Origin: Eggerthellaceae bacterium
Lineage (GTDB): Bacteria; Actinomycetota; Coriobacteriia; Coriobacteriales; Eggerthellaceae
Length of the DNA: 15,078 nt
Direction: 5' to 3'
Assembly: GCA_017459485.1 (NCBI GenBank)
Contig: JAFUCW010000120.1
Coordinates: 1 to 15,078 of the forward strand
The notes under the pieces are model-generated. The model was not told where the DNA came from, did not search any database, and saw nothing but the letters and a program-made list of their open reading frames with translations. A program made the translations under genes and the position numbers. Positions 1 through 6,481 of this stretch are shown here, piece after piece; the stretch's first letter is position 1, and the number at the start of each line of letters is the position of its first letter.

Positions 1-560
1 ACCACGGGTGTTGCAATGGCAATTACGGTTTGGGACTGGGGACCGGCAAACTCTCCAACAATAGGAGCGATTATCGTTTCAGCCGCAAGCGAAAGAGTAA
101 TCGCTGCGATGGCGTGGCCTCTTTGCAACCTGTTTGCCATAAGGACATAAAACTGAAGTGTGATCAGGCCATAGTAAGCGCCTGCAACAAAAAAGCCCGC
201 AATGCCCAGGCCCGCAGGATCGACAAAGTCCTGCCGAAACGCGAAGGCGCTAGCCGAAGAGGCACCGCATGCACAAAGCGTTGCAACCGACAAAAAGGTA
301 GGCTACGAAATCCTCTGCTGCAACCATGGGGCAAAAGCCATGCACGTTATGCCGCTTACAGCAATGCCGCAGCAAAAGGAGATCCGCAAGAAAAGATTGC
401 TGGTTTCATCAACGGTTTCGGGCAGGAAGCCAAAGGCATAGCCAAGCGTGTTTGTCCAAATACCTATGAATGTTAGACCAAGGGAACAAAGGAGAAACGC
501 CGCCACGTCGTGCTTCATGCCGTTTCTTGATAGCTGAAACAAATCGCTGCCATTAACCAA
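1..560 (-). pseudogene. Multi-pass membrane protein interrupted by an in-frame TAG; runs off left edge
   Basis: The frame is open from 560 to the window edge except for one TAG at 305-303. Both sides read as hydrophobic, membrane-type sequence: FLLCSLGLTFIGIWTNTLGY before the stop and GLGIAGFFVAGAYYGLITLQ after it. No frameshift is needed, so one substitution explains the break. I chose TTG at 560-558 because AGGAGG lies six bases upstream. A longer TTG start at 596 and an ATG at 518 have weaker sites. The sequence resembles the N-terminal membrane half of Eggerthellaceae LuxR regulators or an MFS-like domain, but the diagnostic C-terminal part is outside the window, so the family is a guess. 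It could be a true pseudogene, a sequencing error, or a readthrough gene. Confidence 0.55.
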
Positions 561-944
561 AGCGCCCCTCCTGCGACTTTTAGCGTGCTTGCTCAATCCA
601 GTGCCTGTTCAAGCACAGATTAAGCAACAGTGAAATCATTTGTGTCGCAATAAACCGGACGGGCGATCACATGAATCCTTCTTGCGTGACATTATACGTC
701 AAAATCGCAGGAGTCGAATGATGGCTCGGGAGATGGTGCGGCCAAGCTAAATGCAACCTACGTTGCGCTTACTATGTCAATTAAGGTGGATGAGCTCGCG
801 AAGCTAGACTTCCAAGAACTCTCGCCTTCCCTGCTCAACGCAACACTAAGCGCAACCACCCCAATAGGAGTGACATCTTACGTGGAGGAGTGGTGAGCCG
901 ATTTCTCGGATAAACCGCCGGCCCCTGCCGTGTTAAAAACAGGC
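561..944. other. Gene-poor stretch with a possible 3' gene remnant and a TATAAT box
   Basis: No full gene is seen. On the plus strand an open frame from 690 to a TGA at 894-896 reads like ordinary protein, including the segment VDELAKLDFQELSPSLLNAT, but has no start codon with a ribosome site. The only internal ATG (774) would give 40 residues. It may be the tail of a lost gene. On the minus strand a perfect TATAAT lies at 696-691 without a good -35; it could serve the leftward membrane-protein gene, though its start would be about 130 bases away. Confidence 0.3.
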
Positions 945-1568
945 TTACAAGGGCTTGTCGGACGTGGCACGGCCGACGGTGCCGTCGCCCAGGGACAGCA
1001 CACGGATTTCATCCCCCACGCGCACGCTGCCAGGTTCCACCACCCAGCCGAACACGCCTTCGCGCGGGAAGATGCAGTCGCCCGCCAAATAGTAGATGGC
1101 GCAGCGCGTATGGCATATCTTGCCAATCTGCGACACTTCCACCACCGCACTGCCCACCTGCAGGCGCGTGCCCAGCGGCATCTCCTTCATGTTGATGCCC
1201 TGCGTGGTGATATTTTCGCCAAAGTCGCCTTCGGCCACATCCAGCCCATGGTCAATAGCCACCTGGATGGACTCCTGCGCCAAAAACGACACCTGCCTGT
1301 GCCAGTTGCCCGCGTGGGCGTCACCCGCCACCCCATAGTCGGCGCTCAGCGTTATCACGCCGCCTTCCACCGGGGTCTTGCGCGTGCCCTTCTTCTCCGA
1401 CACGTTGACCGAACGCACCACGCCCGTGCTGCCGACCTGCGGCGCGGGGCCCTGGTCGGACACCATTTCGGGGTTATCTATCCCTAAGTCCTGCGCCAAC
1501 GCCTTCGCGGTCTCGTTTTCGGAAACGCCCGTTTCGCACGGATGGGCGATCTTGTCTTCAGCTGCCAT
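945..1568 (-). CDS. MOSC-domain protein (molybdenum-cofactor/sulfur-carrier fold)
   Basis: The 207-residue product is soluble. Residues about 48-195 match the MOSC fold: a start like GVVRSVNVSEKKGTRK, the segment GDAHAGNWHRQVSFLAQES (82-100), GDFGENI (114-120), GTRLQVGSAVVEVSQIGK (133-150) and the conserved cysteine in ICHTRC (C152). Family knowledge: MOSC proteins bind pyranopterin or metal-sulfur groups and are linked to molybdoenzyme maturation or detoxification of N-hydroxylated compounds. About 45 residues precede the domain and are not recognised. The ATG has AGGAG seven bases upstream and a TATAAT about 25 bases upstream. It is divergent from the neighbouring peptidase gene, and no molybdenum pathway partner is next to it, so the exact role is open. 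Confidence 0.85.
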   Translation of the reverse strand: MAAEDKIAHPCETGVSENETAKALAQDLGIDNPEMVSDQGPAPQVGSTGVVRSVNVSEKKGTRKTPVEGGVITLSADYGVAGDAHAGNWHRQVSFLAQESIQVAIDHGLDVAEGDFGENITTQGINMKEMPLGTRLQVGSAVVEVSQIGKICHTRCAIYYLAGDCIFPREGVFGWVVEPGSVRVGDEIRVLSLGDGTVGRATSDKPL

Positions 1569-1593
1569 AGTTATCTCCTAGTCGTCTTCTAGG

Positions 1594-1599
1594 ATTATA
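1594..1599 (-). promoter_or_regulatory. Candidate -10 box (TATAAT) for the MOSC gene
   Basis: A perfect TATAAT reads leftward at 1599-1594, about 25 bases before the MOSC start codon, which would leave a leader of roughly 20 bases. No good -35 hexamer is seen at 16-18 bases, so this is a moderate candidate only. Confidence 0.4.
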
Positions 1600-1728
1600 G
1601 CCGTTCTTGCATAGACATGCAGTGCGAAACGAAGTGTACCTGGTTCGAATCGATCGTCATAACGGGCTGTTGTATCATGGGGACATGACGTTCGCAGAGC
1701 GCATAGGGGAGTTTGGAGGAGAGATGCC

Positions 1729-2502
1729 ATGAGGGCTCAAGCAATTCTTGTTACAGGGCTACTCGCCCTGGGCGTGTCGTTTGGCCTTGCCGCATGCGAC
1801 CAGGCTGGCAGTACGGGCGCTTCGGGCGGAGGCGACGCTTCTGCCTCGCTAGAGGCAAAGAGCGCCAAGCTTGACGGTGCCGAGCAGGAAGCCTTCTATA
1901 TCACAGAGATTACCGACGACATCTTCGATCGCATCAAGGGCAAGTCGTTCAAGGACGACTGCACCCTGCCCCGGGAGGACCTGCGCTATCTCCACGTGCT
2001 TCACACAGATATCGACGGCAACGTTCACGAAGGCGAGATGATCGTCAACAAGCGCATCGCCGAAGACGTGCTCGACATTCTGCGGAAGCTCTACGAGAAC
2101 GACTACCCCATCGAGAAGATACGGCTCGTCGACGACTACGACGCCGACGACGAGCGTTCGATGGAAGATAACAACTCTTCCAGCTTCAACTTCCGCTTCA
2201 TTTCCCACACAACGCGCATCTCCAAGCATGGCCTTGGGTTGGCGGTTGACATCAACACGCTCTACAACCCCTACACCAAGGTGGTCGACGGAAAGCGAAT
2301 CGTCGAGCCCGTCACCGGGGAGCCGTACCTCGATCGCGATGCTTCGTTCGACTACAAGATCGAGCAAGGGGACCTCTGCTCCAACCTGTTCATCGAGCAC
2401 GGCTTCGAAGGGGGCGGAGAGTGGACGGACCGCAAGGACTACCAGCATTTCGAGATGCCGGACGAAAAGATTGCCGAGTGGTATCCGGACAACGTCGAAT
2501 AG
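1729..2502 (+). CDS. M15-family D-Ala-D-Ala carboxypeptidase-like lipoprotein
   Basis: The 257-residue product has a short signal peptide ending in the lipobox LAAC (lipidated Cys23), then a Ser/Gly/Ala-rich linker, so it should be anchored outside the membrane. The catalytic domain carries the M15 zinc ligands: SKHGLGLAVDIN with H167 and D174, and KDYQHFEM with H240. The segment SMEDNNSSSFNFRF (144-157) and the YNPY that follows the D174 motif fit the M15C/VanY-like subgroup that trims peptidoglycan peptides. GGAGGAGAG lies just upstream of the ATG. The gene is divergent from the MOSC gene and shows no operon partner. Cell-wall remodelling is inferred from the family; the exact bond cleaved (D-Ala-D-Ala or L-Ala-D-Glu) cannot be read from sequence. 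Confidence 0.87.
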   Translation: MRAQAILVTGLLALGVSFGLAACDQAGSTGASGGGDASASLEAKSAKLDGAEQEAFYITEITDDIFDRIKGKSFKDDCTLPREDLRYLHVLHTDIDGNVHEGEMIVNKRIAEDVLDILRKLYENDYPIEKIRLVDDYDADDERSMEDNNSSSFNFRFISHTTRISKHGLGLAVDINTLYNPYTKVVDGKRIVEPVTGEPYLDRDASFDYKIEQGDLCSNLFIEHGFEGGGEWTDRKDYQHFEMPDEKIAEWYPDNVE

Positions 2503-2792
2503 CGCAGGGGCCCTGCGGCGCTTAGCGGAATCGCCGCAAGTAGGGAGCGCACCGCTAGGCCAGGTTCTGGGTGTTTTCTCCGAAGCCGCCGCACAAGAAC
2601 AACCAGCGGCTCTGTGTAGAGACGCAGGATTTCGTCATGCGTAAGAAACGGCATGTCAAAACCTCTAAGAGGCGAAGCAAATAAGACAAAATTCGGGCAA
2701 ATCTGGAATGGCCCCGACGTGCTCGTGGCGGAGGTCCCATTTGCCCACTCATCTTCGCTCAACGCAGGGCGCGATGTCAAAGAAAGCTTGAA

Positions 2793-2832
2793 CCCCTGCA
2801 CGCTTGAAAGGGAGGGAGGATGCGTGCAGGGG
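2793..2832 (-). terminator. Strong 11-bp hairpin downstream of the flavoprotein gene
   Basis: CCCCTGCACGC (2793-2803) pairs perfectly with GCGTGCAGGGG (2822-2832) around an 18-base loop. Read leftward it follows the flavoprotein stop by about 65 bases and is followed by a mildly T-rich stretch (TTCAAGCTTTCTTTG). It also sits where a rightward peptidase transcript would end, so it may serve both. There is no classic U-run, so termination is inferred. Confidence 0.5.
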
Positions 2833-2841
2833 CTTGTTCTG

Positions 2842-2864
2842 TCCGCGCTGCTGCAGAGCGCGGA
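2842..2864 (-). terminator. Second hairpin after the flavoprotein gene
   Basis: TCCGCGCT (2842-2849) pairs perfectly with AGCGCGGA (2857-2864) around a seven-base loop. It lies between the flavoprotein stop codon and the 11-bp hairpin at 2793-2832, giving two hairpins in tandem. It probably contributes to termination or 3'-end stability; no U-run follows. Confidence 0.35.
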
Positions 2865-2897
2865 AACGCAAAGCGGGTTGTTGAAACGGGACTTGAT

Positions 2898-4865
2898 CTA
2901 GGCGAGCAGTTCGGCCTTGGCGGTCTCGCCGGCAATGCGGCCGCTGTAGCAGGCACCGCCAATGCCCCAACCACCCACGTGCAGGTCGAACACGTTGCCG
3001 CCGATGCAGCACTCGCCGGTGGCGAACAGGTTCTCGATGGGCTGGCCGCTCTTTTCGTCGAGGACCTTGCAGTCGCCGTCCACGACCAGGCCGACACAGC
3101 TGCCCAAGTGCACCTGGACGAACTTCACCGCGTAGAACGGGCCTTCTTCGATGGGCGTAGCGCCGATGAATTCGGGGGACTCGATCAGGTCGTAGGCCAT
3201 GGGATCAAATTCGCCACGCGTTGCCAGATGGTTGTTGTACTCGTCGATGGTGTTCTGCAGCTTGGCAGCGTCAATCTCGCACAGCTCGGCCAGCTCGTCG
3301 ATCGTGTCGGCCTTGAACACGTAGGCGGAGTAGTCGCCCGACTCCAGGCCTTCATCGAGAACCTCGGCAAACCCGGAAGCGCTGTCTACGATGGTGAAGG
3401 CGCATTCGTCAGGCTGTTCTGCGATAAGGGCGTAGGCCATGGAGTTGTCGTTGCCGTTTTCGACGAAGGTCTCGCCGTTCTTGTTCACGAGGAAACCGTT
3501 GGCGGCAATGGTGTCGTCGGGAGCGTTGTGGAAGCCGTGGATGTTGGTCGTGCACACATGACCCCACAGGCGCTCTCCCACCGTATGTCCGCCGGCCGCG
3601 ATGCCCATGCGGATACCGTCACCGTACGCACCGCCATTGGACCACACCAAGCTGTTCTAGTCATGCGGAGTAAACTCTTCAATCATTTCCTTGTTCTGGG
3701 CGAAACCACCAGAAGACAGGATGACCTTCTTTGCATGGATTTCATAGGTGCTGTCAGGCCCTTCGACCTTCGCACCCACAACCTTGTCGCCGTCCATGAT
3801 CAGTTCGGTTGCCTTCGTGTTCAGGCGCACGTCCACGCCCAGCGACTTAAACCATACGTTGAAGGACTCGAAGATATGGTAGCCGTCGCCCCACATGGTC
3901 TTCCAGTTGGTGCGATCGAACGGGTAGGCCGTGCTCGGGTCGCTGTTGAAGCCCTTGAGGATTTCAGTGGGCTGCTCGCCTTCGTCCATGCCGGCAGTCA
4001 TGAGCGCCACGCCCACATCCTGCATCTTGAGGACCGTTTCGCCCGCCACGTTGAGCAGATGGGTGACCAGAGGCTCGTTGACCTTGCCGAAATTCAGGCC
4101 TTGGAAACGCTCGATTTCCGAGTTGATGTATTCTTGGGTCGGCTGCTTGGAAAGCGGCGTTGCGGTGAAAAACCCACCGTAAGCAAGAGGCGTGGATCCG
4201 CCGATAAAGGCCTGCTTTTCGATTAGGACCACGTTCAGACCGCTATCGACGCCGTCGAAGTTGGCCTGCTTGGCAGAAAGGGCGGACATGCAGCCCGACA
4301 TGCCACCGCCGATGACCAAAACGTCTGCCTCCACGGTTTCGCCAGCAGTCTTAGCAGGCTTTTCGGGAGCGGCGTCGAACAGGCCAGCGCCTCCCGCCTG
4401 CTCCACGCAATCCTTGACAGCGCTCAGGATAGAGCGGCTGGTGAACGTGGCACCGGAAATGACGTCGACGGCCACCGACTGGGCCTCCACGATATTCGTG
4501 GGCAAATCGGAAAGCGCCAAACGCGTGATGTACTCGGGCACGTCGGTCGACTTGCCCACCGACACGTCTACGATCGAGCTTTCGTCCACGGTCACGTAGA
4601 CGGTGTTCTCTCCCATGAATCCGCTCTTGGTGGCAGTATAGCTACCGGGCGTCATGGTGCCGTTGCCCGCTGGAGCAGCAGAGCTTGCAGCAGCGCTTGC
4701 GCTTGCGTCTGCGCTGGCAGAAGCATCTGCAGAGGCCGAAGCCGCAGTGCCGCTTGCGGGCTGGGCACAAGCGGTAAGGCCCGCAGCTGCTGCAGCCACA
4801 AGACCACCCGCAAATGCGCGGCGGGACATAGATTTGGAATCGAAGTTGAAAGCATCTTTGGACAT
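2898..4865 (-). pseudogene. Tat-exported FMN/FAD flavoprotein (fumarate-reductase family) with in-frame TAG
   Basis: The frame holds 655 codons, with a TAG at codon 403 (3659-3657) and the same frame open on both sides (...EEFTPHD, stop, NSLVWSNGGAYGDG...). The N-terminus has a Tat motif SRRAF and lipobox LTAC (Cys33), then an Ala/Ser linker. An FMN-binding domain (about 70-160) carries SGAT with the Thr140 flavinylation site. An FAD domain starts at DVLVIGGGMSG (about 181-191) and ends in FATGECCIGG and GRIAG. There is no haem domain. The canonical catalytic region GxRFxNE...R reads GETFVEN, and the substrate Arg near the C-terminus aligns with His629, so the substrate is probably not fumarate. 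The start is the second of two adjacent ATGs, with GGGAG six bases upstream. Broken as read; readthrough or sequencing error are alternatives. Confidence 0.8.
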
Positions 4866-4936
4866 CATCCGCTCCCTTCAAGCAAAAAACGATACCTGAA
4901 AGGTACGCGCATCCTAGGCGCTCCTGTAGATGCATC

Positions 4937-4980
4937 CGTACTAGTGCATCTAGAATTACGCACTAGTAAGAACGTACTAG
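4937..4980. promoter_or_regulatory. Operator-like inverted repeat rich in CTAG
   Basis: ACTAGTGC (4940-4947) and GCACTAGT (4960-4967) form a perfect 8-bp inverted repeat 12 bases apart. The whole is bracketed by a direct repeat CGTACTAG (4937-4944 and 4973-4980). It lies 70-115 bases upstream of the flavoprotein start, a plausible site for the neighbouring LuxR regulator. Binding is inferred. Confidence 0.45.
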
Positions 4981-5038
4981 CTTTGGCAGAGTTGGAACAG
5001 AGCTGAACCCCTGACCCAGTTTTGCAAAACGGTGGGCG

Positions 5039-5072
5039 GCCCCTTTATTTCAGCTCAATCTGAAACAGGGGC
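5039..5072 (-). terminator. Stem-loop downstream of the LuxR gene
   Basis: GCCCCT (5039-5044) pairs with AGGGGC (5067-5072), and inside it TTTCAG (5048-5053) pairs with CTGAAA (5060-5065). The segment GGGG 5068-5071 can instead pair with CCCC 5077-5080, so two folds compete. It lies about 175 bases after the LuxR stop and lacks a U-run, so it could be a terminator, an attenuator or a processing site. Confidence 0.35.
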
Positions 5073-5192
5073 TCGTCCCCGCTCTAACACGTAAGAACCG
5101 TAAGCAACCCGTCTTCGCATGCATCCCTGTTAAATCTGTACATTTTTTCGCCAAACATGAGTAGATTAAATACTATGATTGTGCATTAGAGA

Positions 5193-5210
5193 AAAATATG
5201 TACACATTTT
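5193..5210. promoter_or_regulatory. 18-base palindrome centred on TGTACA
   Basis: The 18 bases from 5193 to 5210 read as an AAAAT...ATTTT palindrome around TGTACA, with a single mismatched pair. A second TGTACA lies at 5137-5142. The site is about 40 bases downstream of the LuxR stop in an AT-rich stretch that may hold the flavoprotein promoter. An operator role is inferred from symmetry only. Confidence 0.35.
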
Positions 5211-5247
5211 CCTTCAAACGCAACAACAGGCGGACCAGCCGTGATCG

Positions 5248-5967
5248 TCAGTCGAGCAAACCGTCACGGGTGGCGCGCAAGGCCAGTTCGGTTCGGTTGT
5301 TCACATTGAGCTTGTCGAAGATTGCTGCCAGGTGGTTCTTCACCGTGTTGGCCGAAATGCCCAGTTCGGCAGCAATCTCCCCGTTGGAGCGTCCTTCGGC
5401 AACAAAACGCACGAGCTGAAGCTGGCGGCGCGAAAGGTCGACGGCAGGCGACTGTTGCCCTGCAGAAATTGGCGTCGTTTCGGAATGGGGCCCAAGCTTC
5501 CAGGTCTTCTCCAACGAACCTGGCGCCAACTTGGCATCAAAATACGCAGCGGCATCGGCGGCAAGCAGGTTGCCCACGCAGCGCTCGAACACGGCCACCG
5601 CTTCGTTCAGGCGCGCTGCATCCCCCACGTATTCTTCCCAGAGAAAGCTCACGCACACCTCGGAATAAAGCAGCACCATGTCCAAGCGGTTGTACAGCGG
5701 CGAAAGGATCGCAAAATGGGTCGCAGCCGCATCCCCGACCCATGCTGCGAAATTACCGTTGGTCCGCCCATCTGCAGCTATGCAGTCCAGGAAGTCGTTG
5801 AGTTCGCGCAGGTTCCACTCGTTTGCAAAGCTCTCGTCGATGTCGGCATTGACCGAGTGCGCATAATAACGGACGTAGCGCGCTCTGACCTCGGAAGATA
5901 TCTCTTCTGTTCGCCTGCGCAACACAGCCGCAAGAACCGACCCGTTCAATTCAGCGGAATTGACCAT
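5248..5967 (-). CDS. LuxR-family transcriptional regulator, soluble
   Basis: The 239-residue product ends in a LuxR helix-turn-helix (about 178-239): LSRRQLQLVRFVAEGRSNGE, IAAELGISANTVKNHLAAIF, DKLNVNNRTEL. The first 175 residues have no receiver or membrane segments that I recognise; they are acidic and probably helical and may sense a ligand. The frame is open to a GTG at 6042, but a promoter (TTGACA 6050-6045, TATATT 6027-6022) overlaps that region, so the ATG at 5967 is the supported start, with a GGGGGA element upstream. It lies just upstream of the flavoprotein gene in the same direction, the usual arrangement of regulator and reductase in Eggerthellaceae, so control of that gene is likely but inferred. 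Confidence 0.85.
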   Translation of the reverse strand: MVNSAELNGSVLAAVLRRRTEEISSEVRARYVRYYAHSVNADIDESFANEWNLRELNDFLDCIAADGRTNGNFAAWVGDAAATHFAILSPLYNRLDMVLLYSEVCVSFLWEEYVGDAARLNEAVAVFERCVGNLLAADAAAYFDAKLAPGSLEKTWKLGPHSETTPISAGQQSPAVDLSRRQLQLVRFVAEGRSNGEIAAELGISANTVKNHLAAIFDKLNVNNRTELALRATRDGLLD

Positions 5968-6021
5968 CGCTGTTTCCCCCACGAGCCTTACGGCCGACAC
6001 GTTTCCGATTGACGAGCAACG

Positions 6022-6050
6022 AATATACAAACAGGTCCTCACCTTGTCAA
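6022..6050 (-). promoter_or_regulatory. Near-consensus sigma-70-type promoter for the LuxR gene
   Basis: Reading leftward, TTGACA (6050-6045, perfect -35) is followed after exactly 17 bases by TATATT (6027-6022, five of six matches to TATAAT). Transcription should start near 6015, giving a leader of about 45-50 bases before the ATG at 5967. This rules out the upstream GTG at 6042 as a start. Confidence 0.7.
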
Positions 6051-6052
6051 AT

Positions 6053-6080
6053 GAGTCAAGCGCCTCCGCCCCTTTGACTC
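6053..6080. repeat. Inverted repeat GAGTCAA/TTGACTC at the 3' end of the small ORF
   Basis: GAGTCAA (6053-6059) and TTGACTC (6074-6080) are a perfect 7-bp inverted repeat. The TTGACYC unit recurs at 6087 and 6107, making a GC-rich repetitive patch to about 6135. The stop of the small ORF falls inside it and the LuxR promoter follows at once. It may end transcription of the upstream gene. Confidence 0.4.
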
Positions 6081-6300
6081 ACGCCCTTGACCCACGCCCC
6101 GTTTCCTTGACCCCCGTCCCTTTGGCCCCCTCGACCCCGAAACGCTCGACGCACTTGCTCAGCACCATCGACGCCAGCAGGCGCGTGTCCGTCGCGACGA
6201 TTTGCTCGAAAGCCTCGAAGTCCTCGGTTCGCAGCAACTCGCCGAGGACACAGTCCGCCGCCACATCGGAAACGCGTTCGAGAATGATAGAATCCGTCAT
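6079..6300 (-). CDS. Small ORF, possibly the 5' remnant of an ISLre2/UPF0236-type transposase
   Basis: The 73-residue reading starts MTDSIILERVSDVAADCVLG, with AAAGG eight bases upstream of the ATG. Residues 1-55 look like real, mostly helical protein (ELLRTEDFEAFEQIV, LLASMVLSKCVERF). The last 18 residues (EGAKGTGVKETGRGSRA) come from a low-complexity GC-rich repeat and do not look native. The N-terminal pattern resembles ISLre2/UPF0236 transposases, which are more than 400 residues long; if so, this is a truncated copy. That match is from memory and weak. The start lies 182 bases after the aldolase stop, on the same strand. A regulatory small protein cannot be excluded. Confidence 0.5.
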   Translation of the reverse strand: MTDSIILERVSDVAADCVLGELLRTEDFEAFEQIVATDTRLLASMVLSKCVERFGVEGAKGTGVKETGRGSRA

Positions 6301-6302
6301 TG

Positions 6303-6354
6303 GAGAACCTTTCTTTTCTTGGATTCGACACCCATAGGATATCGAGAGGTTCTC
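6303..6354 (-). promoter_or_regulatory. Inverted repeat that could mask the ribosome site of the small ORF
   Basis: GAGAACCT (6303-6310) and AGGTTCTC (6347-6354) are perfect 8-bp inverted repeats 36 bases apart. In the leftward mRNA the arm next to the ATG contains the AAAGG-type ribosome site of the small ORF at 6300, so folding would hide it. This would be a translational brake of the kind known for transposase genes. The role is inferred. Confidence 0.3.
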
Positions 6355-6481
6355 TTCTCCTGCCCAGCACAGATTCTCGGGCGATTTCCCGCTTAACGTA
6401 ACTCGCACATGGCGGGGCCCCGCATCGAAAGGCTGCAGCCGATGCATCCGCGCTGCAATAGCACTGCCGAGCGACGCGCAA

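Larger units (their letters stand above)
2503..2897. other. Gene-poor stretch: possible biotin-synthase 5' scrap and tandem hairpins
   Basis: No complete gene is seen between the peptidase and flavoprotein genes, which converge here. On the minus strand an ATG at 2654-2652, with AGAGG upstream, starts MPFLTHDEILRLYTEPLVVL, which resembles the N-terminus of radical-SAM biotin synthase. The frame then loses any likeness and no CxxxCxxC cluster follows, so at most about 30 codons survive. Two strong hairpins lie at 2793-2864, downstream of the flavoprotein gene. Confidence 0.35.
4869..5247. other. Intergenic region rich in dyad-symmetric sequences, no gene
   Basis: No coding frame is supported here. 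The stretch lies between the LuxR regulator and the flavoprotein gene, both leftward, so it holds the regulator's 3' end signals and the flavoprotein promoter. It contains a CTAG-rich inverted repeat (4937-4980), a palindrome GTTTTGCAAAAC (5019-5030), overlapping hairpins (5039-5080) and an 18-base AT-rich palindrome centred on TGTACA (5193-5210). I could not assign a convincing -10/-35 pair to the flavoprotein gene. Confidence 0.5.

Noticed and set aside
30..476. 148-codon plus-strand frame at the left edge
   Set aside because: It is antisense to the membrane-protein frame, Lys/Arg/Cys/Ala-rich without domain structure, and has no ribosome site.
2820..4226. 468-codon open frame on the plus strand
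   Set aside because: It is antisense to the flavoprotein gene, whose frame carries clear FMN and FAD motifs; the plus-strand reading has no recognisable domain.
5198..5419. 73-codon plus-strand reading over the LuxR 3' end
   Set aside because: It mirrors the helix-turn-helix in antisense; the same kind of reading appears opposite the LuxR gene at 14829-15078, showing it is a by-product of that domain.
5968..6042. N-terminal extension of the LuxR protein from GTG 6042
   Set aside because: A TTGACA-17-TATATT promoter lies across this segment, so the mRNA would start downstream of the GTG.
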